Below, in pieces: positions 18,147 through 27,084 of a stretch of 64,000 nt of DNA. The translations under genes and the position numbers were made by a program. The notes beneath the pieces were generated by a model. It did no database searches and was not told the DNA's origin. It was given only the letters and a program-made list of their open reading frames with translations. Location of the stretch: contig NZ_KQ948852.1 in NCBI RefSeq assembly GCF_001514215.1, positions 522,042-586,041 on the forward strand, read 5' to 3'. Source of the stretch: Streptomyces bungoensis (lineage in GTDB: Bacteria; Actinomycetota; Actinomycetes; Streptomycetales; Streptomycetaceae). Position 1 is the stretch's first letter. Each line of letters opens with the position of its first letter.

Positions 18147-19229
18147 TCAGGGCGCCTGGAGATCGACCAGGCCGGCCAGTGTCGTGCGGTGCGCCCCCGC
18201 CGTGCCGTAGGCGATCGAGTCGGCCTTGGCCCGCTTGAGGTACAGGTGGACCGGGTGCTCCCAGGTCATGCCGATCCCGGCGTGCAGCTGCAGTGCCTCC
18301 TCGGCCGCGTGGACGGCGACGGGCGCCGCGTACGCCTGGGCGACGGCGACCAGGACGTCGGTGTCCTCCCCGGTGGCCAGCGCGTCGGCGGCCGCGCGGG
18401 CGGCGGCCCGGAGGTTCACCACCTCCAGCCAGAGCTGGGCGAGCCGGTGCTTGAGGGCCTGGAAGCCGCCGACCGGGCGGTTGAACTGCTTGCGTTCCTT
18501 GAGGTACCGCACGGTGTCGGTCAACGACTTCTCCGCGACGCCGAGTTGCTCGGCGGCGAGCAGCCCGGCGGCGGCGCGCAGGGCCCGCCGTACGGCCTGC
18601 TCGGCGTCGCCGACGCGGCGGCCGGGCGCGCCGTCGAGGGTGACGGTGGCGAGCGGGCGGGTCAGGTCAAGGGAGGTCTGCGGGGTGACGGTCACCGCGT
18701 CGGCGGCCACGGCGTACAGGCCGCCGTCGTCGGCCGGGACGAGCAGGACGTCGGCCGCGGCCGCGTCGGCGATGCCGGTCAGCTCGCCGTGCAGGGTGCC
18801 GTCGGCGGCGCGCACGGTCCGCAGCGGGGCGCCCGGTGCCGTGTGCAGCCCGACCGCGAGCGCGCCGATGGTGCGGCCGGAGGCCAGCCGGCCCAGCAGC
18901 TCCTCGTCGCCCGAGGCCAGCAGGGCCTCGGTGGCCACGACGGCACTGGTGAGGTAGGGCACGGGCGCGACCGCCCGCCCCAGCTCCTCCAGCACGACGG
19001 CGGCCTCCCGGTGCGTGGCGCCCTGGCCGCCCTGCGCCTCGGGCACCAGCAGCCCGGCGAGGCCCATGCCGTCGGCGAGCAGCTTCCACAGGGCGAGGTC
19101 GTGCGGGGCGTCGGACTCGGTGCGGGCGATGACGCCGGCCGCGTCGCAGTGGTCCGTGAGCAGGTCGCGGACGGCGGCGCGCAGCGCCTCTTCCTCCTCG
19201 GAGTGCAGGAGATCCGGCTGGGTGCTCAT
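18147..19229 (-). CDS. Acyl-CoA dehydrogenase family protein (second subunit of a pair)
   Basis: 360 residues. N-terminal helical domain (EEEEALRAAVRDLLTDH), a poorly conserved middle barrel and a C-terminal helical domain with LKERKQFNRPVGGFQALKH and LHAGIGMTWEHPVHLYLKR. The barrel segment is weak in the usual FAD-contact motifs, as in the non-catalytic partner of actinobacterial alpha2beta2 dehydrogenases (FadE/ChsE type). The start ATG overlaps the stop of the preceding dehydrogenase (ATGA), indicating coupled translation and a heteromer. It is the third gene of a leftward operon starting at 21375. Substrate unknown; a branched or steroid-like acyl-CoA is possible. Confidence 0.88.
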   Translation of the reverse strand: MSTQPDLLHSEEEEALRAAVRDLLTDHCDAAGVIARTESDAPHDLALWKLLADGMGLAGLLVPEAQGGQGATHREAAVVLEELGRAVAPVPYLTSAVVATEALLASGDEELLGRLASGRTIGALAVGLHTAPGAPLRTVRAADGTLHGELTGIADAAAADVLLVPADDGGLYAVAADAVTVTPQTSLDLTRPLATVTLDGAPGRRVGDAEQAVRRALRAAAGLLAAEQLGVAEKSLTDTVRYLKERKQFNRPVGGFQALKHRLAQLWLEVVNLRAAARAAADALATGEDTDVLVAVAQAYAAPVAVHAAEEALQLHAGIGMTWEHPVHLYLKRAKADSIAYGTAGAHRTTLAGLVDLQAP

Positions 19230-20407
19230 CGGGCGAGGTCCTTCCAGGCGACGTCCTTGTCGGTGCGCGGCTCGGCGGGCAGGCCGAGGACGCGTTCGGC
19301 GACGATGTTCAGCAGGACCTCGCTGGTCCCGCCCTCGATGCTGTTGCCCTTGGAGCGCAGGTAGCGGTAGCCGGCGTCGCGGCCGGTGAAGTCGACCAGT
19401 TCGGGGCGGCGCATGGTCCAGTCGTCGTACAGCAGGCCCTCCTCGCCGCGCAGCTCCACCTCCAGGCCGCTGATCTCCTGGTTGAGGCGGGCGAAGGCGA
19501 GCTTCATGCCGGCGCCCTCGGGGCCGGGCTGGCCGGCGGCGAGCTGCTGGCGCAGGCGCTCGGCGGTGAGGCGGGCGACCTCGGACTCCACCCACAGCTT
19601 CAGCAGCCGCTGGTGCAGGTCGTGGGTGCGCAGGTCCGGGCGCTCGCGCCAGGTCCTCGACACCGGGCCGATCATGCCGCCCTCGCGGGGCAGCCGCATG
19701 CCGCCGATGGCGACGCGCTCGTTGTTCAGCGTGGTCTGCGCGACCCGCCAGCCGTCGCCGACCTCGCCGAGGCGGCGGGAGTCGGGGATCGCCACGCCGG
19801 TGAGGAAGACCTCGTTGAACTCGGCCTCACCCGTGATCTGGCGCAGCGGCCGCACCTCGACCCCGGGGTCGGTCATGTCGCACAGGAAGTAGGTGATGCC
19901 CTGGTGCTTGGGCACGTCCGGGTCGGTGCGGGCGATGAGGATGGCCCAGCGGGCCAGGTGGGCACTGGACGTCCACACCTTCTGCCCGTTCACCACCCAC
20001 GTGTCGCCGTCGCGGACGGCCCGGGTGGCGAGGGCGGCCAGGTCGGAGCCGGCGCCGGGCTCGCTGAAGAGCTGGCACCAGACCTCCTCGCCGGTCCACA
20101 GGGGGCGCAGGAAGCGCCGCTTCTGCTCCTCGGTGCCGTACTTCAGGATCGTCGGCGCGGCCATGCCGAGGCCGATGCCGATGCGCCGGGGGTCGTTGTC
20201 CGGGGCGCCCGCGGCCTCCAGCTCGGCGTCCACGACGGCCTGAAGCGCGCGCGGGGCACCGAGCCCGCCGAGGCCCTCCGGGTAGTGCACCCAGGCCAGG
20301 CCGGCGTCGAAGCGGGCCCGCAGGAAGTCCAGGCGGCCGGTCTCGGCGGGCGGATGGGCGGCCAGCAGTTCCCGGGTACGGCTGCGCAGCTCCTCGGCGC
20401 CGGTCAT
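19226..20407 (-). CDS. Acyl-CoA dehydrogenase family protein (first subunit of a pair)
   Basis: 393 residues with all three dehydrogenase domains. FAD/substrate motifs are EVWCQLFSEPGAGSDLA (about 105-121) and TWVVNGQKVWTSSAH (about 134-148); the C-terminus has GYRYLRSKGNSIEGGTSEV. It introduces an alpha-beta double bond into an acyl-CoA with FAD as acceptor. It overlaps the quinone-reductase-like gene upstream by ATGA and the second dehydrogenase downstream by ATGA, so the three are translationally coupled and the two dehydrogenases probably form a heterotetramer. Confidence 0.9.
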   Translation of the reverse strand: MTGAEELRSRTRELLAAHPPAETGRLDFLRARFDAGLAWVHYPEGLGGLGAPRALQAVVDAELEAAGAPDNDPRRIGIGLGMAAPTILKYGTEEQKRRFLRPLWTGEEVWCQLFSEPGAGSDLAALATRAVRDGDTWVVNGQKVWTSSAHLARWAILIARTDPDVPKHQGITYFLCDMTDPGVEVRPLRQITGEAEFNEVFLTGVAIPDSRRLGEVGDGWRVAQTTLNNERVAIGGMRLPREGGMIGPVSRTWRERPDLRTHDLHQRLLKLWVESEVARLTAERLRQQLAAGQPGPEGAGMKLAFARLNQEISGLEVELRGEEGLLYDDWTMRRPELVDFTGRDAGYRYLRSKGNSIEGGTSEVLLNIVAERVLGLPAEPRTDKDVAWKDLAR

Positions 20408-21375
20408 GCGGCGGCTCCCTTCTCCAGGACGACGGCCACCCGGCCGGTGGTGACGCCGTCGGCGACCCGCTGCACGGCCGCGGCGGCGCCGTCGAGCGGC
20501 ACCCGCTCGCTGACCAGCGGCCTGATCGCGCCGCGCGCGGCCAGTTCGGTGAGCTGCTCGTGGCAGTGCAGGACCAGCTTCGGGTTCTTGGTGTTGTACA
20601 GGCCCCAATGGAGGCCGAGGATCGAGTAGTTCTTCACCAGCGCGTGGTTGAGCGCGGGGCTGGGAATGGTGCCGCTGGCGAAGCCGACGACCACGATGCG
20701 GCCCTCGAAGGCGACCAGCTTGGCGGACTGGGCGTAGGCGGCGCCGCCGACGGGGTCGTAGATCACGTCGGCGCCCCGGCCGCCGGTGGCCTCCTTCACG
20801 GCGGCGACGACGTCCTCGGCGCGCCGGTCGACGACCACGTCGCAGCCCAGTTCGCGCGCGACGGCCGCCTTCTCGGGGCCGCCCACCACGCCGATGACCG
20901 TGGCCCCGGCCGCCTTGCCGAGCTGCACGGCCGCGCTGCCGACGCCGCCGGCCGCGGCGTGCACGAGCAGCGTCTCGCCGGCCTCCAGGTGCGCCCGCCG
21001 GTGCAGGCCGAACCAGCCGGTCTGGTAGCCGATGTGCAGCGCGGCGGCCTCCGCGTCGTCCAGCGACTCGGGCGCGGGCAGCAGCGCGCGGGCGTCGGCG
21101 ACGGCGTACTCGGCGAAACCGCCGTACGGCAGGACGGGGGTGGCGATGACCCGGCGGCCGTCCTCGGTCTCTGCGCAGATCTCCACCCCGGGGGTGAAGG
21201 GCAGCGGCGGCCGCACCTGGTACTGGCCCCGGCACAGCAGGGCGTCGGGGAAGTTGATGTTGGCGGCACGCACCCGCAGCAGCACCTGGCCGTCGCCGGG
21301 AGTGGGCCGCTCCACCTCCGCCAGGCGCATCACCTCGCCCGGCTCGCCGTTCTCGTGCACTTGCCATGCCTGCAT
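20404..21375 (-). CDS. NADPH:quinone oxidoreductase-like medium-chain reductase
   Basis: 323 residues of the Qor/zeta-crystallin branch, lacking the zinc ligands of alcohol dehydrogenases. The NADPH-binding motif AAAGGVGSAAVQLGKAAGATV lies near residues 141-161, with GADVIYDPVGG around 213. It reduces quinones or enoyl compounds with NADPH. The ATG at 21375 follows GGAGG. First gene of the operon with the paired acyl-CoA dehydrogenases, so the substrate may be an enoyl-CoA or a related unsaturated intermediate. Transcription is probably controlled with the neighbouring XRE regulator; no operator was identified. Confidence 0.9.
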   Translation of the reverse strand: MQAWQVHENGEPGEVMRLAEVERPTPGDGQVLLRVRAANINFPDALLCRGQYQVRPPLPFTPGVEICAETEDGRRVIATPVLPYGGFAEYAVADARALLPAPESLDDAEAAALHIGYQTGWFGLHRRAHLEAGETLLVHAAAGGVGSAAVQLGKAAGATVIGVVGGPEKAAVARELGCDVVVDRRAEDVVAAVKEATGGRGADVIYDPVGGAAYAQSAKLVAFEGRIVVVGFASGTIPSPALNHALVKNYSILGLHWGLYNTKNPKLVLHCHEQLTELAARGAIRPLVSERVPLDGAAAAVQRVADGVTTGRVAVVLEKGAAA

Positions 21376-21461
21376 GCGGGGCCTCCACGGGGACTGCTTC
21401 GTCTGACCGGTCCGACGGCATACTAAGCGGTCGCTTGCCGATCGGGGAACAGTCGCGTGCG

Positions 21462-22079
21462 TCACGGCCGCCGGGGCCGGGCCCGTACGTGCATCCGCTC
21501 CCCCTGCGGACCGAACAGGCTCAGGAACTCGACCGGCCCCTCCCCCGTCGACCCGAACCAGTGCGGCACCCGCGTGTCGAACTCCGCCGCCTCCCCCGGC
21601 GACAGCACCACGTCGTGCTCGCCGAGCACCAGCCGCAGCCGCCCCGAGAGCACGTACAGCCACTCGTAGCCCTCGTGGCTGCGCTGGTCCGGCTCCTGCC
21701 GGCGCTGCGGTTCGAGGATCTTGAAGGCCTGCAGACCCCCGGGCTGCCGGGTCAGCGGCCAGAAGACGCGGCCGTGCCGTTCGACGGGCTTGGCCCGCAC
21801 CACGGGGTCGCCGACCGGTGGGGCGCCGACCAGTTCGTCCAGCGCCACCTGGTGGGCCCGGGCGATGGGCAGCAGCAGTTCCAGGCTGGGCCGGCGCAGG
21901 CCGGACTCCAGACGGGACAGGGTGCTGACGGAGATGCCGGTGGCCTCGGACAGCGCGGCCAGGGTCACCTCGCGCTCCTTGCGGATCCGCCGCAGTCTCG
22001 GGCCGACGCCCGCCAGAACGCCGTCGGTGCCGTCGTCGCCCTCGCCGCTGTTCCCGCTCTCGATGCGTTCGCCGTTCAT
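21462..22079 (-). CDS. XRE-family transcriptional regulator with C-terminal cupin
   Basis: 205 residues. The helix-turn-helix is at about 28-82 (VTLAALSEATGISVSTLSRLESG). The cupin domain, about 125-200, contains HEGYEWLYVLSGRLRLVLGEH and VPHWFGSTG, with metal-ligand-like histidines. Such regulators sense a small ligand through the cupin and control nearby oxidoreductase genes. It is divergent from the thioredoxin-reductase-like gene and upstream of the reductase/dehydrogenase operon. The ATG at 22079 has no strong ribosome site; an in-frame GTG at 22085 is possible. Confidence 0.9.
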   Translation of the reverse strand: MNGERIESGNSGEGDDGTDGVLAGVGPRLRRIRKEREVTLAALSEATGISVSTLSRLESGLRRPSLELLLPIARAHQVALDELVGAPPVGDPVVRAKPVERHGRVFWPLTRQPGGLQAFKILEPQRRQEPDQRSHEGYEWLYVLSGRLRLVLGEHDVVLSPGEAAEFDTRVPHWFGSTGEGPVEFLSLFGPQGERMHVRARPRRP

Positions 22080-22156
22080 GACCACATTGCAGAATCGGCA
22101 AAGAGGTTTGTCAATGCGGCAGTCTCCGCGCGACCGTCGGCGGCGGAGGTGGTCAC

Positions 22157-23086
22157 ATGACCGAGGGGTACGAGGTCGTCGTGGTGGGCGGCGGAGCGGC
22201 CGGGCTGTCGGCCGCGCTGGTGCTGGGCCGGGCCCGGCGGCGCACGCTGGTCGTCGACGCGGGCGAGCCGCGCAACGCGCCGTCCGCACACATGCAGGGC
22301 TATCTGTCCCGGGACGGGATGTCGCCGGCTCAGTTCCTGGCGACCGGACGTGAGGAGATCGCCCGGTACGGGGTGGAGCTGGTCCGGGACCGGGTGGTGG
22401 ACGCGACGCGGGACGGGGACTTCACCGTGACCCTGGCGAGCGGCGGACGTGTCCGGGCCCGGCACCTGGTCGTCGCGACCGGGCTCCAGGACGAGCTCCC
22501 GCCGGTCCCCGGTGTAGCCGAGCGGTTCGGCCGGGACGTGGTCCACTGCCCGTACTGCCACGGCTGGGAGGTCCGCGACCGGGCGACCGGCGTGCTCGCG
22601 AGCAGCGTGCTGAGCGTGCACCAGGCGCTCATGGTCACCCAGTGGTCCCAGGACGTGCGGCTCTTCCTGCACCAGGTGCCGGAGGCGGACCTGACGGACG
22701 TCGACCGGCGCAGGCTGGCCACCGCCGGAGTCGACGTCGTGCCCGGCGAGGTGGCCGAGGTGCTGGCCGACGGGGACCGGCTCACCGGCGTCCGGCTCAC
22801 CGAGGGGGCCGTCCACGAGCGCGAGGTGCTCTACGTCGCCCCGCGCGCCGTCCCGCGGGGCGACCTGCTCGTGCGGCTGGGCGCGCAGATGCGGGAGACG
22901 CCGTTCGGGAGCTACCCGGTGATCGACGAGCGGGGCCTGACGAGCGTGCCCGGGCTGTGGGCGGCGGGCAACGCGAGCGGCTTCGCCGAGCAGGTGGTGA
23001 ACGCGGCCAGCCGCGGTTACCGGTCCGGGGCGGCGATCAACGGGGAACTGCTCTTCGCCGATCTCGACGCCGGTGCGCAGGTGTAG
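22157..23086 (+). CDS. Thioredoxin-reductase-like FAD/NAD(P) oxidoreductase
   Basis: 309 residues. FAD motif VVVGGGAAGLSAAL near residues 8-21, redox-active dithiol CPYCHG near 131-136 and a C-terminal FAD contact (SVPGLWAAGNAS). The NAD(P) motif in the middle (VLASSVLSVHQALMV) is atypical and lacks the canonical GGGxSA, so it may not use NADPH the way true TrxB does. A second possibility is a small-molecule dithiol oxidase such as those of gliotoxin-type pathways. No thioredoxin gene is adjacent. Divergent from the XRE-cupin regulator, which probably controls it. Confidence 0.85.
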   Translation: MTEGYEVVVVGGGAAGLSAALVLGRARRRTLVVDAGEPRNAPSAHMQGYLSRDGMSPAQFLATGREEIARYGVELVRDRVVDATRDGDFTVTLASGGRVRARHLVVATGLQDELPPVPGVAERFGRDVVHCPYCHGWEVRDRATGVLASSVLSVHQALMVTQWSQDVRLFLHQVPEADLTDVDRRRLATAGVDVVPGEVAEVLADGDRLTGVRLTEGAVHEREVLYVAPRAVPRGDLLVRLGAQMRETPFGSYPVIDERGLTSVPGLWAAGNASGFAEQVVNAASRGYRSGAAINGELLFADLDAGAQV

Positions 23087-23115
23087 ACCCCGCTCCCGCG
23101 GTGCACCATGACTGC

Positions 23116-24654
23116 ATGCTGCTGACCCGGCTCGCCGAGGTGTCCGGGGAGGTCGCCGCGACGGCGGCCCGATCCCGCAAGACCGACCTGCTCGCGGAGC
23201 TGTTCCGGGAGGCGGAGGCGGACGACGTGCCGATCGTCATCCCCTACCTGGCCGGACGGCTCCCCCAGGGCCGGCTCGGCGTGGGCTGGAAGGTGCTCGG
23301 CCGGCCGGTCCCGCCGGCCACCGAGCCCTCCCTGACGGTGCGCGAGGTGGACGCCCGGCTGACCGAGCTGGGCAAGGTCTCCGGTCCCGGCGCGCAGGCC
23401 GAGCGGATCCGGATCGTCGGTGAGCTGATGGGCGGCGCCACCGAGGCGGAGCAGCGATTCCTGCTCGGTCTGCTCACCGGCGAGGTCCGGCAGGGCGCGC
23501 TGGACGCCGTCGCGGTGGAGGGCCTCGCGCGGGCGACCGGCGCGGACCCGGCGGACGTACGGCGGGCGGTGATGCTCGCCGGGTCGCTGCAGACGGTGGC
23601 ACGGGCCCTGCTCGCCGAGGGGCCCGCGTCCCTGGAGCGGTTCCGGCTGACCGTCGGCCGCCCGGTGCTGCCGATGCTCGCGCACAGCGCCTCCTCGGTC
23701 GCCGAGGCGGTGGACAAGCTCGGCGCCTGCGCGGTGGAGGAGAAGCTGGACGGCATCCGGGTGCAGGTCCACCGCGACGGCGCCGCCGTGCGGATCCACA
23801 CCCGCACCCTGGACGACATCACCGACCGGCTGCCGGAGGTCACCGCCGCCGTGCTGGGGCTGGCGGGAGAGCGGTTCATCCTGGACGGCGAGGTGATCTC
23901 CTTCGACGGGGACGGCCGGCCCCGCTCCTTCCAGGAGACGGCGGGCCGGGTCGGCTCGCGGACGGACGTGGCGAGGGCCGCCGCCGAGGTGCCCGTCTCC
24001 CCCGTCTTCTTCGACGTCCTCGTGGTCGACGGCCGGGACCTGCTCGACCTGCCCTTCGCCGAGCGCCACGCGGAGCTGGCCCGGCTGGTGCCCGGCCCGA
24101 TGCGGGTGCGCCGCACCGTGGTGTCCGGCCCCGGGGACACCCCCGAGGCGGAGCGCTTCCTCGCCGCCACCCTGGCCCGGGGCCACGAGGGCGTGGTCGT
24201 CAAGGCCCTGGACGCCCCCTACAGCGCGGGCCGGCGCGGTGCCGCGTGGCTGAAGGTGAAGCCCGTGCACACCCTCGACCTGGTCGTGCTCGCCGCCGAG
24301 TGGGGCCACGGGCGGCGCACCGGCCGGCTGTCCAACCTGCACCTGGGCGCGCGCACCGAGGACGGCGGCTTCGCGATGCTCGGCAAGACCTTCAAGGGCA
24401 TGACCGACGCGATGCTCGCCTGGCAGACCGAGCGGCTGGCGGAGCTGGCCGTGGAGGAGCACGGCTGGGGGGTGCGGGTGCGCCCCGAACTCGTCGTGGA
24501 GATCGCCTACGACGGCCTGCAGCGCTCCTCCCGCTACCCGGCCGGGGTCACCCTGCGCTTCGCGCGCGTCGTGCGGTACCGGGAGGACAAGCGGCCCGGG
24601 GAGGCCGACACCGTGGAGGCCGTGCTGGCGGCCCACCCGGGGGTCGGGCCGTGA
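23116..24654 (+). CDS. lig: ATP-dependent DNA ligase
   Basis: 512 residues. N-terminal DNA-binding domain (about 1-170), adenylation domain with motif I EEKLDGIR, where Lys210 is the AMP acceptor, motif III FFDVLVVDG, motif IV EGVVVKALDAPY and motif V AAWLKVKPVHTLDLV, then an OB fold ending with the RYREDKRPGEAD segment. It seals nicks using ATP, unlike the essential NAD-dependent LigA, and is thought to help repair in stationary phase or spores. The ATG at 23116 has little leader and no clear ribosome site (CACCAT lies 6 nt upstream), so the message may be leaderless. It is translationally coupled to the NUDIX gene. Confidence 0.93.
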   Translation: MLLTRLAEVSGEVAATAARSRKTDLLAELFREAEADDVPIVIPYLAGRLPQGRLGVGWKVLGRPVPPATEPSLTVREVDARLTELGKVSGPGAQAERIRIVGELMGGATEAEQRFLLGLLTGEVRQGALDAVAVEGLARATGADPADVRRAVMLAGSLQTVARALLAEGPASLERFRLTVGRPVLPMLAHSASSVAEAVDKLGACAVEEKLDGIRVQVHRDGAAVRIHTRTLDDITDRLPEVTAAVLGLAGERFILDGEVISFDGDGRPRSFQETAGRVGSRTDVARAAAEVPVSPVFFDVLVVDGRDLLDLPFAERHAELARLVPGPMRVRRTVVSGPGDTPEAERFLAATLARGHEGVVVKALDAPYSAGRRGAAWLKVKPVHTLDLVVLAAEWGHGRRTGRLSNLHLGARTEDGGFAMLGKTFKGMTDAMLAWQTERLAELAVEEHGWGVRVRPELVVEIAYDGLQRSSRYPAGVTLRFARVVRYREDKRPGEADTVEAVLAAHPGVGP

Positions 24655-25124
24655 CGGCCCGGGCGGCGAGGCGCAGCGCGGGACTGCTGCTGTTCCGGCG
24701 CACCGGCGACGGACTCCAGGTGCTGCTCGGCCACATGGGCGGGCCGTACTTCGCGAAGAAGGACGCGGGCGCCTGGACGGTGCCCAAAGGCGAGTACGAG
24801 CCGGACGAGCCGGCCCGGGAGGCGGCGTGGCGGGAGTTCCGGGAGGAGCTGGGGCTGGCGCCGCCCGAGGGGGAGGCCGTACCGCTCGGCGAGGTCGTCC
24901 AGGCGGGCGGCAAGACCGTCACGGTGTGGGCGGTGGAGGGGGACCTCGACCCGGACGCGATCGAACCCGGCACCTTCACCATGGTGTGGCCGCCCCGGTC
25001 CGGGCAGGTGCGGGAGTTCCCGGAGCTGGACCGGGTGGCGTGGTTCGGTCTCGACCGGGCCCGTGCGGTGATCATCACGGCGCAGGCGGCGTTTCTGGAC
25101 CGGCTGGCGGAGCACTCGGGCTGA
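24651..25124 (+). CDS. NUDIX hydrolase
   Basis: 157 residues with a full NUDIX box, GX5EX7REXXEEXG, visible as GEYEPDEPAREAAWREFREE followed by LGL (about residues 45-67). The strand before it (WTVPKG) positions the substrate. NUDIX enzymes hydrolyse nucleoside diphosphates linked to other groups; this branch resembles Ap4A or dNTP hydrolases. The GTG start overlaps the ligase stop (GTGA), so the two are translationally coupled. That suggests removal of a nucleotide product or damaged nucleotide connected with repair. The exact substrate is not determined. Confidence 0.9.
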   Translation: MTARAARRSAGLLLFRRTGDGLQVLLGHMGGPYFAKKDAGAWTVPKGEYEPDEPAREAAWREFREELGLAPPEGEAVPLGEVVQAGGKTVTVWAVEGDLDPDAIEPGTFTMVWPPRSGQVREFPELDRVAWFGLDRARAVIITAQAAFLDRLAEHSG

Positions 25125-25199
25125 ACAGGGGCCTACGCGTTGCGACGGGCGCGGTCGCGCGCGAAGGTCGAAGCAAGCCCGCTCCCAGGGAGGTCAGCC

Positions 25200-26585
25200 A
25201 TGCCCATCGCGACGGTGAACCCGGCGACCGGCGAGACGCTCAAGACGTACGAGGCCATGGGCGAGGAGGAGCTGGAACGCCGGCTCCAGCTCGCGGAGGC
25301 CACGTTCCGCACGTACCGGACGACCGGCTTCGCCGAGCGCTCCCGCCTGCTCGACAAAGCCGCCGACCTGCTGGACGAGGACCAGCGGGAGATCGGCCGG
25401 ATCATGACCACCGAGATGGGCAAGCCGGTCAAGCAGGCCCGCGCGGAGGCCGCCAAGTGCGCCAAGGCGATGCGCTGGTACGCCGAGCGCGCCGAGGGGC
25501 TGCTGGCCGAGGAGGAGCCCGACGAGACCGACGTGCGGGACTCCGGCGCCTCCCGGGTCCGGGTCCGCTACCGCCCGCTCGGCCCCGTGCTCGCGGTCAT
25601 GCCGTGGAACTTCCCGCTGTGGCAGGTGATCCGCTTCGCGGCGCCCGCGCTGATGGCCGGCAACGTGGGGCTGCTCAAGCACGCCTCCAACGTGCCGCAG
25701 ACCGCGCTGTACCTGGAGGACCTGTTCCACCGGGCCGGCTTCCGGGAGGGCTGCTTCCAGACGCTGCTGATCGGCTCGGCGGCGGTGGACGACGTCCTGC
25801 GCGACGAGCGGGTGAAGGCCGCGACGCTCACGGGCAGCGAGCCGGCCGGGCGGGCGGTCGCCTCCACCGCCGGCGAGATGATCAAGAAGACGGTGCTGGA
25901 GCTGGGCGGCAGCGACCCGTACGTGGTGATGCCCTCCGCCGACCTGGACCGGGCGGCGCGGGTGGCGGTGACCGCGCGCGTGCAGAACAACGGGCAGTCG
26001 TGCATCGCCGCCAAGCGCTTCATCGTGCACACCGACGTCTACGACGCCTTCGCCGAGCGGTTCGTCGCGGGCATGCGGGCGCTGAAGGTCGGCGATCCGC
26101 TGGAGGAGGACACCGAGGTCGGGCCCCTCGCCAGCGAGCAGGGGCGGGCCGACATCGAGGAGCTCGTCGACGACGCCCGGCGCACGGGGGCCGAGGTGCT
26201 GTGCGGCGGGGAGCGGCCGGACGGGCCGGGCTGGTTCTACCCGCCGACCGTGCTGGCCGGGATCACCCGGGAGATGCGCATCCACCGCGAGGAGGCGTTC
26301 GGCCCGGTGGCCACGCTGTACCGGGCCGGCGACCTGGACGAGGCGCTGCTCATCGCCAACGACTCGCCGTTCGGACTGAGTTCGAACGTGTGGACGCGGG
26401 ACGAGACGGAGGTGGAGCGGTTCGCGCGGGACCTGGAGGCCGGCGCGGTGTACGTCAACGGCATGACCGCCTCGCACCCGGCGTTCCCGTTCGGCGGGGT
26501 GAAGCGCTCGGGGTACGGGCGTGAGCTGTCCGGGCACGGAATCCGCGAGTTCTGCAACATCACCACGGTTTGGCAGGGTGCGTGA
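25200..26585 (+). CDS. NAD(P)-dependent succinate-semialdehyde dehydrogenase-type aldehyde dehydrogenase
   Basis: 461 residues of the aldehyde dehydrogenase superfamily. Conserved landmarks are VMPWNFPLWQVIRF (active-site Asn), TGSEPAGRAVAS (cofactor), the general base Glu in ELGGSDPYVV and the catalytic Cys in NNGQSCIAAKR. PFGGVKRSGYGRELS is at the C-terminus. Closest in style to GabD/SSADH enzymes that oxidise succinate semialdehyde to succinate. GGGAGGTCAGCC precedes the ATG at 25200. Monocistronic as far as can be seen. Substrate assignment is by family only; other short aldehydes are possible. Confidence 0.88.
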   Translation: MPIATVNPATGETLKTYEAMGEEELERRLQLAEATFRTYRTTGFAERSRLLDKAADLLDEDQREIGRIMTTEMGKPVKQARAEAAKCAKAMRWYAERAEGLLAEEEPDETDVRDSGASRVRVRYRPLGPVLAVMPWNFPLWQVIRFAAPALMAGNVGLLKHASNVPQTALYLEDLFHRAGFREGCFQTLLIGSAAVDDVLRDERVKAATLTGSEPAGRAVASTAGEMIKKTVLELGGSDPYVVMPSADLDRAARVAVTARVQNNGQSCIAAKRFIVHTDVYDAFAERFVAGMRALKVGDPLEEDTEVGPLASEQGRADIEELVDDARRTGAEVLCGGERPDGPGWFYPPTVLAGITREMRIHREEAFGPVATLYRAGDLDEALLIANDSPFGLSSNVWTRDETEVERFARDLEAGAVYVNGMTASHPAFPFGGVKRSGYGRELSGHGIREFCNITTVWQGA

Positions 26586-26611
26586 CCACCTCGCGGCTAC
26601 CATCCCGTTCT

Positions 26612-26842
26612 GTGAACCGCGAAGTGACTCTGCCTCTGATCGTCGACGACCGCGGTACGTTGCAGGTGGCCGCGGCCGACGTGAGTAAGTTGTTGCGGAC
26701 CGTCGGCGGGCGGTGGCTGCACCTGGTCGAGGCCGGGGAACAGCTCGACGAGGACACCGTGGCCGCGCTGACCATCGAGCTGGCCAAGCTCGCGGATCGC
26801 ATCGACGTGGCGTGCATCGCGCACAGCAGCGGAGCGCCGTAG
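26612..26842 (+). CDS. Small conserved actinobacterial protein (possibly DUF6213)
   Basis: 76 residues beginning VNREVTLPLIVDDRGTLQV; two beta-strand-like segments are followed by an amphipathic helix (LDEDTVAALTIELAKLADRI). No cysteine pair, signal or membrane segment. The GTG at 26612 is preceded by TACCAT and 8 nt, a likely leaderless start. It lies between the aldehyde dehydrogenase and rppA, as I recall for the corresponding S. coelicolor region. I recognise it as a small Streptomyces family of unknown function; the DUF number is from memory. Confidence 0.7.
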   Translation: MNREVTLPLIVDDRGTLQVAAADVSKLLRTVGGRWLHLVEAGEQLDEDTVAALTIELAKLADRIDVACIAHSSGAP

Positions 26843-27084
26843 AGGGCCGGTCGTGCGGCCGCGGGCGTGCGGCGCCGCGCCCGCGGTCGCGCCGTACCGG
26901 GGCACCGTTCCCCGCCCGTCCCGCGCCCCTTCGGTGACCTGCCTCGCCGTGGATCGTCCCTGACCGCGTGTCACCGGTTCGGAGTAACCCGACGCGAGAT
27001 CGTCGCCCCCACGGGTGAACCTGGGTGGACCACCTTCTGACCGGCGGGCGAAAGCCTGCCGGACGGCGAAAGCAGGGACGGCTC

